A stretch of 64,000 nucleotides of DNA from Eubacteriaceae bacterium (GTDB lineage: Bacteria > Bacillota > Clostridia > Peptostreptococcales > Anaerovoracaceae). Below, one piece after another: positions 57,704 to 64,000 of the stretch (positions are counted from its first letter, which is position 1; each line of letters opens with the position of its first letter). Both the position numbers and the translations under genes were made by a program. Location: the NCBI GenBank assembly GCA_902362435.1, contig CABIWW010000008.1, forward strand, positions 1-64,000, given 5' to 3'. The notes beneath the pieces are model-generated. The model was not told the origin of the DNA. It ran no database searches and worked only from the letters and a program-made list of their open reading frames with translations.

Positions 57704-58187
57704 GGTGGTGAACGTGCGTCTGGTGAAGGAGCCTTCCCTCATCAGCGACACGCCGGTTACCTCGTCGGATGATGCGGTCGCACTCATAAAGGATCTCATT
57801 TCCCAGTTCGACAGGGAAGTGTTCTGCATCCTAAATATGGCCGCTGATGGAAAACCGATCAGTATGAACGTGGTGAGTATCGGAACACTGAACCAGGCAC
57901 TTGTGAGTCCGCGGGAGGTGTTCAAAAGCAGCATACTTTCCAATGCGGCGGCATTCATAGCATTCCACTGTCATCCTTCAGGAAACCCGTCGCCGTCCAG
58001 AGAAGATGCGGAAGCGACGCAGACGCTGAAGAAGGCAGGAAATCTTCTTGGGATCAAAATGGTGGATCATCTGGTCGTGGGATGCGGCAGCGGGAAAAGC
58101 TTCAGTTTTCAGAAGGAAGGGCTGCTGATCGGTGATGTGGTGAAGAATCATGAGGAGTTCAGAAAGGGCAGGGAACAGGAAAGGTAG
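57660..58187 (+). CDS. radC: RadC-family JAMM-domain protein
   Basis: The 175-residue protein holds the RadC/MPN+ domain with the JAMM metal motif HCHPSGNPSPSRED (His103, His105, Asp116) and ILNMAADGKPISMNVVSIGT before it. The N-terminal HhH part of chromosomal RadC is missing, as is usual in ICE and plasmid copies. Despite the name, a repair role is unproven; such copies may act in anti-defence or DNA processing. GAGGAGACGG precedes ATG 57660. Confidence 0.92.
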   Translation: MTKEKEKTTEYGSLEVVNVRLVKEPSLISDTPVTSSDDAVALIKDLISQFDREVFCILNMAADGKPISMNVVSIGTLNQALVSPREVFKSSILSNAAAFIAFHCHPSGNPSPSREDAEATQTLKKAGNLLGIKMVDHLVVGCGSGKSFSFQKEGLLIGDVVKNHEEFRKGREQER

Positions 58188-58191
58188 CGAT

Positions 58192-59517
58192 ATGTGGGTG
58201 ACTGGTAAGGAAATAGAAGAGGCGAAAAAGCATGATCTGCTTTCGTATCTGAAGATTGCGGATCCTTTTGAGCTGAAAAGATTTTCTCATGATACCTGGT
58301 GTCTGAGATCACACGACAGTTTCAAGATATCCAATGGGCTCTGGCACTGGTTCTCCCGCGGCATTGGCGGCAGGAGTGCCGTGGACTATCTGATAAAGGT
58401 GAAGGGCTATTCGTTCCAGATGGCGGTGAAAGAAGTGAACAAGGTCATGAACATAGAAAAAACACAGGATATGCGGATCCCTGAAGAGAAGAAAGAATTC
58501 AGGCTTTTCGTAAAAAGTCCGGAAAGCGGGAAGGTGATCAGATATCTGACTGGACGCGGGATCGACTGTAAGATCGTGCATGAACTGATCGATGAAGGAC
58601 TGATCTATGAGGCTGCAAAGGATCATAGCGTCATCTTTGTGGGGCTGGATGAAACCGGGGTTCCGGCACATGCGTCATACAGGACAACGTCTGGAAATCG
58701 AAAAGGAGATATTCGCGGAAGCCGGAAAGAGTATGCTTTCCGGATCGAAAGAAAAACTGCAGAGACGGTACGGGTGTTCGAGAGTGCGATCGATCTGCTC
58801 TCCTATATGACTCTCCGCAGGATGCAGGAGAAAGAATATGAAGGGGAAAGCCTGATATCGACAGCCGGAGTTTCGGCAGCAGAAGCGGATAGCGAGGGAA
58901 GGATCCCGGCAGCTCTCAGAAGGTATCTTGAAGCACATCCTGAGACGAAGACGGTCGCTCTGCATTTCGATAATGACAGGACAGGAAGACGGGCGGCCGA
59001 GCAGGCAGAAAAGTTTCTGGAAGGAAGATACAGCGTGGAGATTAACAGAGCAGAAGAAGGAAAAGATTACAATGAATATCTTATGGCAGTGAAAGGAGCT
59101 GATAAAATGGAGGAACGGACAACAATAGAAGTGATCATGGTAGAGCCGGGAGAAAGAGCCGTGATCAGGGTGATGGACGACAGTCTTGGAGCCATGCAGG
59201 CTGCAGTGGGAGGACTCATCGAGGAGTATATGCCGTTTGAGGATGAGGTGGCACTGATATGCAATGAAGAAGGGAAGATGAACGGGATGCCCTTAAACAG
59301 GGCGATATACGGAGAGGACGGGCAGATCATGGATATAATTGCTGGTCCTTTTTTTATTGCCTATGCACCGGTGGAAAGCGAGAATTTTCTCTCGCTGCCG
59401 GATGATCTGAAGCAGAAATATATGGACAGGTTCCGCGATCCGGAGAAGTTTTTCATGACGGCAGGCGGCATCAGAGCGGTGCCTTTACGTCAGGAAAGAG
59501 TCGATCATGAGCGGTAA
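58192..59517 (+). CDS. DUF3991-Toprim protein fused to DUF3846
   Basis: A 441-residue ICE protein. The first part (about 1-130) has the DUF3991/CHC2-like pattern: KKHDLLSYLKIADPFELKRF, then HDSFKISNGLWHWFSRGIGG and SAVDYLIKVKG. A Toprim domain follows (about 180-300) with VRVFESAIDLLSYMTL (catalytic Glu) and VALHFDNDRTGRRAAEQ (DxD-like). The last 130 residues match DUF3846 (IEVIMVEPGERAVIRVMDDS, MNGMPLNRAIYGEDGQIMDI then IAGPFFIAYA), which is usually a separate protein. GGAAAGG precedes ATG 58192. An internal AAAGGAG with ATG 59107 could also make DUF3846 alone. A primase-like role in transfer is inferred. Confidence 0.82.
   Translation: MWVTGKEIEEAKKHDLLSYLKIADPFELKRFSHDTWCLRSHDSFKISNGLWHWFSRGIGGRSAVDYLIKVKGYSFQMAVKEVNKVMNIEKTQDMRIPEEKKEFRLFVKSPESGKVIRYLTGRGIDCKIVHELIDEGLIYEAAKDHSVIFVGLDETGVPAHASYRTTSGNRKGDIRGSRKEYAFRIERKTAETVRVFESAIDLLSYMTLRRMQEKEYEGESLISTAGVSAAEADSEGRIPAALRRYLEAHPETKTVALHFDNDRTGRRAAEQAEKFLEGRYSVEINRAEEGKDYNEYLMAVKGADKMEERTTIEVIMVEPGERAVIRVMDDSLGAMQAAVGGLIEEYMPFEDEVALICNEEGKMNGMPLNRAIYGEDGQIMDIIAGPFFIAYAPVESENFLSLPDDLKQKYMDRFRDPEKFFMTAGGIRAVPLRQERVDHER
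59107..59517 (+). CDS. Possible separate DUF3846 product from an internal start
   Basis: AAAGGAG (59092-59098) stands eight bases before the in-frame ATG 59107, residue 306 of the fusion, exactly at the DUF3846 boundary (MEERTTIEVIMVEPGERAVI). In other ICEs DUF3846 is encoded by its own gene, so both a fused and a free form may be made here. Not proven. Confidence 0.4.
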   Translation: MEERTTIEVIMVEPGERAVIRVMDDSLGAMQAAVGGLIEEYMPFEDEVALICNEEGKMNGMPLNRAIYGEDGQIMDIIAGPFFIAYAPVESENFLSLPDDLKQKYMDRFRDPEKFFMTAGGIRAVPLRQERVDHER

Positions 59518-59519
59518 TA

Positions 59520-59625
59520 ACAGGGTGGGGGATCCCGGGTGTCTATCTTTAGCAAGCAGACCATTCTGCCCCCATAGAGCAGAACAGAAGCTTTCAGGGA
59601 GGACCCTGATACCCCGGAGAAGGAA
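59520..59625 (+). other. Candidate oriT upstream of the mobC-relaxase genes
   Basis: The 118-base non-coding gap before the MobC-like gene holds two clear dyads: TTCTGC/GCAGAA (59564-59569 and 59579-59584) around CCCCATAGA, and TCAGGG/CCCTGA (59594-59599 and 59604-59609), plus GGGGGATCCCGGG at about 59527. Position and dyads fit a transfer origin; the nick site is not identified. Confidence 0.5.
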
Positions 59626-59635
59626 AGGAGAAGAG

Positions 59636-59974
59636 ATGAAAAGAAGCATCAGGAAGTATTATACCCTCAACAGAAAAGAGGCAGAAGAACTGAAGAAGAA
59701 GGCGAAGAAAGCCTGCCGCTCGGAGGCGGGGCTTGTGAGAGAGCTGGTCAAAGGATACGAGCCGAGGGAGAAGCCGGGTGACGAGTTCTATGATGCTATG
59801 CGGGATGTGAGCAGCATGGCTGACCAGTTGCAGAGGATCCTCGATCATGCAAAAGGAGCATCCCCGGACGAAGAGCAGCTGATTCATCAGGAAATCGGAA
59901 GATGGAGAAGCTTTCAGGCAGATATCGAAAGGCGGTTCCTCACGCCGGAGGATGGTATCGCCAAATGGCTGTGA
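59636..59974 (+). CDS. mobC: MobC-like relaxosome accessory protein
   Basis: The 112 residues begin with a ribbon-helix-helix-like segment (IRKYYTLNRKEAEELKKKAK then KACRSEAGLVRELVKGYEPR), followed by an amphipathic helix with QLQRILDHAKG. This is the layout of MobC-type proteins that bind oriT and help the relaxase open it. AAAGGAG stands just before ATG 59636; the longer frame from 59507 runs through the dyad-rich gap and is not credible. It overlaps the relaxase gene by ten bases. Confidence 0.8.
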   Translation: MKRSIRKYYTLNRKEAEELKKKAKKACRSEAGLVRELVKGYEPREKPGDEFYDAMRDVSSMADQLQRILDHAKGASPDEEQLIHQEIGRWRSFQADIERRFLTPEDGIAKWL

Positions 59975-61308
59975 CAAAGATCTGGCCGGTGCGGGGAAAG
60001 CCGGACAGCCCGCTTTCCTATGTGATGGATGAGATGAAGACAGCCAATCCGAAGTGGAACAGAGAAGAGCTTTCTGCACTCACAGATGTGATGCATTATG
60101 CTGCAGATGAAGATAAGACGGAGAAGCAGTTCTTTGTCACCGGGATCAACTGCAGTGCGCAGATCGCAAGAGACCAGTTCGTGACCGTGAAGAAACAGTT
60201 CGGAAAAGAAGGCGGCATCGTCGCATATCACGGATACCAGAGTTTTGAGGAGGGCGAGGTCAGCCCAGAGCTTGCTCACCGGATCGGAGTCGAGTTCGCA
60301 CAGCGGGTCTGGGGCGAGGATTATCAGGTGCTGGTCGCGACCCATCTCAATACAGATCATATCCATAACCATTTCGTCGTGAATTCCGTTTCATTCCGGC
60401 ATGGCAGGAGACTGCGGGAAAAGCAGTGGTACGAGCTGAACAGGGTATCGGATGAGATCTGCCGGGAGTATGGCCTCAGCGTGGTGGAGCATCCGAAAGG
60501 AAAAGGCCTGCCGTATCAGGAACACCGAAGCGAACAGCAGGGCGGGAGCACGCGAAGGAATGTGACGCGTGCAGCCGTCGATGAGGCGATAGCAGTCTCG
60601 ACGAACCTGAAGGAATTCGAGATCGTGATGAAGTCCAGGGGATATACCTGCAGCTTCAGGGACGACAGGAAACACTGGACGGTGAAGATGAAGGAATGGA
60701 AAAAGCCCATGAGACTTTCGGGACTTGGAGAAGACTACACGAAGCAGCGGATCCTTGAGAGGATCACAGAAGAGACGGAGCACAAGGTCTTCGAGGTTTT
60801 CCAGAAGACGGTCCATGTCAGATGTCAGTACCGACTTCCGACAAGACGAGAGAAGATACGCAGGATCGGCGGGCTGAAAGGTCTGTACCTTCACTACTGC
60901 TATCTTCTGGGATACCTTCCGAGATACCGGAAAGCTCCGGCAAGAGTCCCTCATCTTATCCGTGATGATATCAGAAAGCTTGACATGATCATAGAGGAGG
61001 CGCGGTTCATCAGCAGGGAGTCCATAAAGGATCTGGATCACCTGAAAGTCTGCCGGGATCTCAGGGTGGAGAAAGCGGAGCTGCTGACAGGAGAACGGAC
61101 GCAGCTTCGGAACCTGATCCGGAGGAAGATCCCGGAGGGAGAAAAAGAAGATGCAAAGGAACGGATCGCGGAGATCGGCGAAGAGCTGAAAGTACTCCGA
61201 AAGGAGATCAGGCTCACAGAGAACATCGAAACAAGGAGTGTACGGATGGAGGAAAGCATCCGGCAGATAGAAAGAGAGGAGATGAAAAGAGATGAACGCA
61301 GGCGGTGA
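59965..61308 (+). CDS. MOBP-type relaxase
   Basis: The relaxase nicks oriT and pilots the single strand into the recipient. The 447-residue protein has the relaxase domain (about 1-250): VTKIWPVRGKPDSPLSYVMD with a candidate catalytic Tyr19, FVTGINCSAQIARDQF, and the metal motif HLNTDHIHNHF (His127, His132/134/136) typical of the MOBP family. The C-terminal half is helical and basic, with a long coiled coil after residue 360. ATG 59965 overlaps the mobC stop; its ribosome binding site CGGAGG is about a dozen bases upstream. The next gene overlaps its 3' end. Confidence 0.92.
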   Translation: MAVTKIWPVRGKPDSPLSYVMDEMKTANPKWNREELSALTDVMHYAADEDKTEKQFFVTGINCSAQIARDQFVTVKKQFGKEGGIVAYHGYQSFEEGEVSPELAHRIGVEFAQRVWGEDYQVLVATHLNTDHIHNHFVVNSVSFRHGRRLREKQWYELNRVSDEICREYGLSVVEHPKGKGLPYQEHRSEQQGGSTRRNVTRAAVDEAIAVSTNLKEFEIVMKSRGYTCSFRDDRKHWTVKMKEWKKPMRLSGLGEDYTKQRILERITEETEHKVFEVFQKTVHVRCQYRLPTRREKIRRIGGLKGLYLHYCYLLGYLPRYRKAPARVPHLIRDDIRKLDMIIEEARFISRESIKDLDHLKVCRDLRVEKAELLTGERTQLRNLIRRKIPEGEKEDAKERIAEIGEELKVLRKEIRLTENIETRSVRMEESIRQIEREEMKRDERRR

Positions 61309-61927
61309 TGCGGCAGAACAGATCGTGAGGATGTCGCTGGAAGGAGTGGAGGTCGCGGCCAGGATCACAGGTTCAGGTGCAAAGAACCTGGCGGTCCTCA
61401 TCGCGGCAGTGCTGAAAGAGGAACAGAAAACACATGGAAAGGCGAGACTTTCCAATATGATAAGATCAGGAAATGAGCTCAAGGTCTTCACAGTGCAGCA
61501 GAAGGATCTGAAGAGATTCGCAAAGGAAGCAAAACGATACGGCGTACTTTACAGTGTGCTCAGAGAAAAGGGAAGCGGAAGCCCTGATGCAGCTATCGAT
61601 GTGATCGCAAGAGCGACGGATGCTCCGAAGATCAACCGGATAGTGGAGAGATTCCATCTGAATACGGTGGACAAGGCATCGGTCGTGAAAACGATGGAGA
61701 AGGAACTGGACCGAAACCCCATTCTTGCAAAGACCGGAAAAAGCCCTCAGTCTTTGCAGCACTCAGAGAAGGAAAACGATATCCCTACGGGTAGGAAGCA
61801 GAGGACTTCTGTGAGAGAAGAGCTTCAGAAATACAGGGAAGGATCAGAAAAAAGAAAAAAAGCAGCTTCTGTAAAAGACGCGGGAAGGAACCTTTCGGCA
61901 GGAAAGAAAAAGGGAAAGGAGAGGTGA
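61292..61927 (+). CDS. PcfB-family protein (DUF3801)
   Basis: The 211-residue protein matches PcfB: EGVEVAARITGSGAKNLAVL, IAAVLKEEQKTHGKARLSNM, then LKVFTVQQKDLKRFAKEAKR and YGVLYSVLREKGSG. In the pCF10-type system PcfB supports docking of the relaxosome at the coupling protein. The last 60 residues are basic and low complexity. GAGGAG precedes ATG 61292, 17 bases inside the relaxase gene. The order relaxase-PcfB-coupling protein is typical. Confidence 0.88.
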   Translation: MNAGGDAAEQIVRMSLEGVEVAARITGSGAKNLAVLIAAVLKEEQKTHGKARLSNMIRSGNELKVFTVQQKDLKRFAKEAKRYGVLYSVLREKGSGSPDAAIDVIARATDAPKINRIVERFHLNTVDKASVVKTMEKELDRNPILAKTGKSPQSLQHSEKENDIPTGRKQRTSVREELQKYREGSEKRKKAASVKDAGRNLSAGKKKGKER

Positions 61928-61930
61928 CGC

Positions 61931-62122
61931 ATGGCGAAGGAAAAATATATAATGACTGTTGATGAGGACACGCAGGGACTGATCATCAACGCGCTCCTCA
62001 TGCTCCGCGAGGAGAAGCGTAAGGAGGGGATGGATACCGGATGGATCGGAGACGTGATCGTGGATCTGTGCAATGCCCCGAAGAAAAAAACAAGGGTCAT
62101 GGGTGACGGTTGTGAAAGGTAG
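61931..62122 (+). CDS. Small ICE protein between pcfB and traG (63 aa)
   Basis: The sequence MAKEKYIMTVDEDTQGLIIN then ALLMLREEKRKEGMDTGWIG is a small helical unit of the type often found ahead of TraG in these ICEs; its function is unknown. AAAGGAGAGGTG precedes ATG 61931, four bases after pcfB. Its last codons overlap the coupling-protein start. Confidence 0.65.
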   Translation: MAKEKYIMTVDEDTQGLIINALLMLREEKRKEGMDTGWIGDVIVDLCNAPKKKTRVMGDGCER

Positions 62123-63962
62123 AGAGAAGATCATCGCGGCAGCATCCGGCATCATCCCTGCAGTGTGGCTGGCACTTCTCACAGCACCGTTCCTCAGCGG
62201 AGGGCTCACGGAGATCGTATCCGGACTTCCGGATGCTCTCTGCAGCCCCTTTGCGATCACCATATGCGAAGACAGTATGAAGACGGTCTTCCTTTTTTTA
62301 TGTGCCTATATGATAGGAATCGGGATCGCGATTTCTTCCGGAAGGAATTACAGGAGAGGAGAAGAGATGGGTTCGGCTGTATGGGGCGATGCCACGAAGC
62401 TGGACCGGAAGTATCGTGCTGTGCCGGACACGGAAAACAAGATCCTGACACAGAACGTGCGGATCGGGCTGGACGGCAGGAAGCACAGGAGAAACCTCAA
62501 CGTACTGGTGTGTGGAGGCTCCGGTTCCGGGAAGACCCGCTTCTACTGCAAACCGAACCTGATGCAGGCAAACACCTCTCTTGTGGTACTGGATCCGAAG
62601 GGAGAGAACCTCAGGGCGACCGGGAACCTGCTGAAGGCAAAAGGATATGAGATCAGGGTGCTCGATCTCATCAACATGAGAAAGAGCCACTGCTACAATC
62701 CATTTATCTACCTCAGGGACGACAATGATGTCCAGAGGCTGGTGACGAACCTTTTCAAGTCCACCACGCCGAAAGGTGCGACCAGCAGTGATCCGTTCTG
62801 GGACACCGCTGCGCAGATGCTCCTGCTGGCACTGATCTTCTATCTGAGATATGAGGCGCCGGAGGAGGAACAGAATTTCCCGATGGTCATGGAGATGCTC
62901 CGGGCAGGTGCGATCACCGATGAGGACGGCGGGGAATATACGCCCCTTGACAGACTCTTTGCAAGACTGGAGCAGAAGGATCCTGATCACATCGCTGTGA
63001 AATATTATAAGGATTATCATTCGGGGTCAGCAAAGACCCTGAAGTCGATCCAGATCACGCTGGCATCGAGACTCGAGAAGTTCAATCTGGAAGAGCTGAG
63101 GTCGCTCACCATGACGGACGAGCTGGAGCTCGAAAGGATGGGGGAGAGGAAGACTGCACTCTTCGCACTGATACCGGACAATGACACCAGCTTCAACTTT
63201 CTGGTGTCAATCCTGTACACGCAGCTTTTCCAGCAGCTGTTCTATGTGGCGGATCACAGGTATGGAGGAAGGCTGCCGGTCCATGTGCATTTCTGCATGG
63301 ACGAGTTCGCAAACGTGTCGCTCCCGGACGATTTCGACAAGATCCTTGCAGTGATGAGATCCAGAGAAGTTTCTGTGTCCATCATCCTGCAGAACATGGC
63401 GCAGCTTAAGGCACTCTTTGAGAAGCAGTGGGAAAGCATCGCAGGCAACTGTGATGTGTTCCTGTATCTGGGAGGAAATGAGCAGAGCACACATAAATAT
63501 GTCTCGGAGCTTTTGGGAAAGGAGACGATCGATACCAACAACTACAACCGGTCATACGGAAGGAACGGGAGCTATTCCACAGGGTATCAGCTCAGCGGGA
63601 GAGAGCTGCTGGATGCGGCTGAAGTCAGGATGCTCGATAACCGCTGCGCGATCCTGTTCATCAGAGGAGAACGGGCTGTAAAGGATCTGAAGTACGACAT
63701 CCTGAAGCATCCGAATGTCTGCTTCACGGAAGACGGAGGAGCAGAACCGTATCTTCACGGGAAGGTGGAATGGGACATTGCAGATATTTTTATTGAAGAA
63801 TACAGAGATACCGGCAGGGATGACATAAAAGAAAAGGACACCGACGGATCTGCACCGGAGGAGACGGGATATGAGCTCCTGTCAGAGGCGGACATCCTGA
63901 AGGAGATAGAGAAGGAGGAAAAGGAGAATGGACAGAAAGAAAACAGACAGCAGCAGGCATAG
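62103..63962 (+). CDS. VirD4/TraG-type coupling protein
   Basis: The type IV coupling protein is a hexameric membrane ATPase that delivers the relaxosome to the mating channel. Two N-terminal membrane helices (about 11-30 and 61-80) precede Walker A in VLVCGGSGSGKTRFYCKP (Gly138-Thr145), VVLDPKGENLRATG, FWDTAAQMLLLALIFYL, Walker B in VHFCMDEFANVSLPDDF, and SIILQNMAQLKALF. The 619 residues from GTG 62103 are usual. AGGGTC is eight bases upstream; GTG 62112 is an alternative, and the longer frame from ATG 62073 lies inside the previous gene. The 3' end overlaps the next gene. Confidence 0.93.
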   Translation: MTVVKGREKIIAAASGIIPAVWLALLTAPFLSGGLTEIVSGLPDALCSPFAITICEDSMKTVFLFLCAYMIGIGIAISSGRNYRRGEEMGSAVWGDATKLDRKYRAVPDTENKILTQNVRIGLDGRKHRRNLNVLVCGGSGSGKTRFYCKPNLMQANTSLVVLDPKGENLRATGNLLKAKGYEIRVLDLINMRKSHCYNPFIYLRDDNDVQRLVTNLFKSTTPKGATSSDPFWDTAAQMLLLALIFYLRYEAPEEEQNFPMVMEMLRAGAITDEDGGEYTPLDRLFARLEQKDPDHIAVKYYKDYHSGSAKTLKSIQITLASRLEKFNLEELRSLTMTDELELERMGERKTALFALIPDNDTSFNFLVSILYTQLFQQLFYVADHRYGGRLPVHVHFCMDEFANVSLPDDFDKILAVMRSREVSVSIILQNMAQLKALFEKQWESIAGNCDVFLYLGGNEQSTHKYVSELLGKETIDTNNYNRSYGRNGSYSTGYQLSGRELLDAAEVRMLDNRCAILFIRGERAVKDLKYDILKHPNVCFTEDGGAEPYLHGKVEWDIADIFIEEYRDTGRDDIKEKDTDGSAPEETGYELLSEADILKEIEKEEKENGQKENRQQQA

Positions 63963-64000
63963 AAGCCTTGACAGGCGAGGCAGGATCATCTTCGCAGGAT
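63928..64000 (+). CDS. Start of the next ICE gene, cut by the window edge
   Basis: ATG 63928 has AAGGAGGAAAAGGAG upstream and opens a frame (MDRKKTDSSRHRSLDRRGRI, then IFAG) that runs off the end. It overlaps the coupling-protein gene by 35 bases. The basic start followed by hydrophobic residues may lead into a membrane segment; genes at this position in related ICEs encode small channel proteins. Too short to name. Confidence 0.6.
   Translation, partial: MDRKKTDSSRHRSLDRRGRIIFAG

Larger units (their letters stand above)
50383..64000. mobile_element. Left part of an integrative conjugative element (incomplete)
   Basis: From just after the tRNA-fMet terminator the genes are typical for clostridial Tn1549/CTn-like ICEs: parA and parB, a sortase-anchored surface protein, small helper genes, a YdbC-like protein, RadC, a DUF3991-Toprim protein, MobC-like, relaxase, PcfB and the VirD4/TraG coupling protein. 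The left boundary is placed only approximately, since the right end is outside the window and no second att copy can be seen. Type IV secretion genes, integrase and excisionase would be expected further right. Confidence 0.8.

Noticed and set aside
62073..62102. TraG start at ATG 62073
   Set aside because: It lies inside the preceding gene without a binding site; GTG 62103 or 62112 is more likely.

Overview
The window reads as one chromosomal segment of a low-to-mid GC Bacillota, class Clostridia. Supporting signs are AGGAGG-type ribosome binding sites almost everywhere, frequent ATA and AGA codons, a Gram-positive dcw (division and cell wall) cluster with divIB and a SpoVD-type penicillin-binding protein, a SpaA/VaFE surface protein with a sortase signal, and Tn916-type integration genes. 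An anaerobic fermenter related to the Anaerovoracaceae or Peptostreptococcales is my guess; the sequence here does not fix the family.

Layout. 0.4-13.7 kb is housekeeping and metabolism: lipoate-protein ligase, a two-component NSS amino-acid transporter with its 35-residue small subunit, hypCDE for [NiFe] hydrogenase maturation, an MBL-fold hydrolase, deoC (reverse strand), and metF, a free-standing methionine synthase activation protein and a three-domain metH, followed by a zinc-ribbon membrane protein, lgt and a TfoX-like gene.

13.85-23.14 kb is a roughly 9.3 kb integrated island. It is bounded by a 17-bp direct repeat that is exactly the first 17 bases of ychF, so the island sits in the ychF start codon, separating the gene from its own promoter and giving it a new leader. 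Clustered TGGTACTC arm-type repeats lie inside both ends. The island carries an excisionase, a Tn916-type integrase, a divergent regulator pair with palindromic operators, a frameshifted DUF5688 gene, an intact IS256-family insertion sequence with an 8-bp target duplication, and an AT-rich three-gene cargo built around a DUF4365 nuclease-like protein. That cargo is the best candidate here for an undescribed (possibly defence) system. No conjugation genes are present in the island.

23.1-49.8 kb is again core chromosome: ychF, a lipoprotein gene (reverse strand), then a long dcw cluster (mraZ-rsmH-ftsL-like-pbp-murF-mraY-murD-ftsW-murG-murA-divIB-ftsZ; murB, murC and ftsA are absent), followed by an rRNA methyltransferase, pheS-pheT, zapA, mutS2, argS, a radical SAM protein and a TPR protein. 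A TGG repeat of 10-bp period upstream of mraZ looks like the MraZ operator, and a terminator-like hairpin that also buries the Shine-Dalgarno sequence precedes murA.

50.0-50.4 kb holds tRNA-Asn, tRNA-Leu and initiator tRNA-fMet. From about 50.4 kb to the end of the window lies the first part of an integrative conjugative element (ICE): parA/parB, a sortase-anchored adhesin, small accessory proteins, a YdbC/PC4-like protein, RadC, a DUF3991-Toprim-DUF3846 fusion, a MobC-like protein, a MOBP-type relaxase, PcfB and the VirD4/TraG coupling protein. A short AT-rich GyrI-like gene between 14-bp inverted repeats interrupts this set. The ICE continues past base 64000. Start codons were chosen by ribosome binding site and family alignment from memory; no database search was run.
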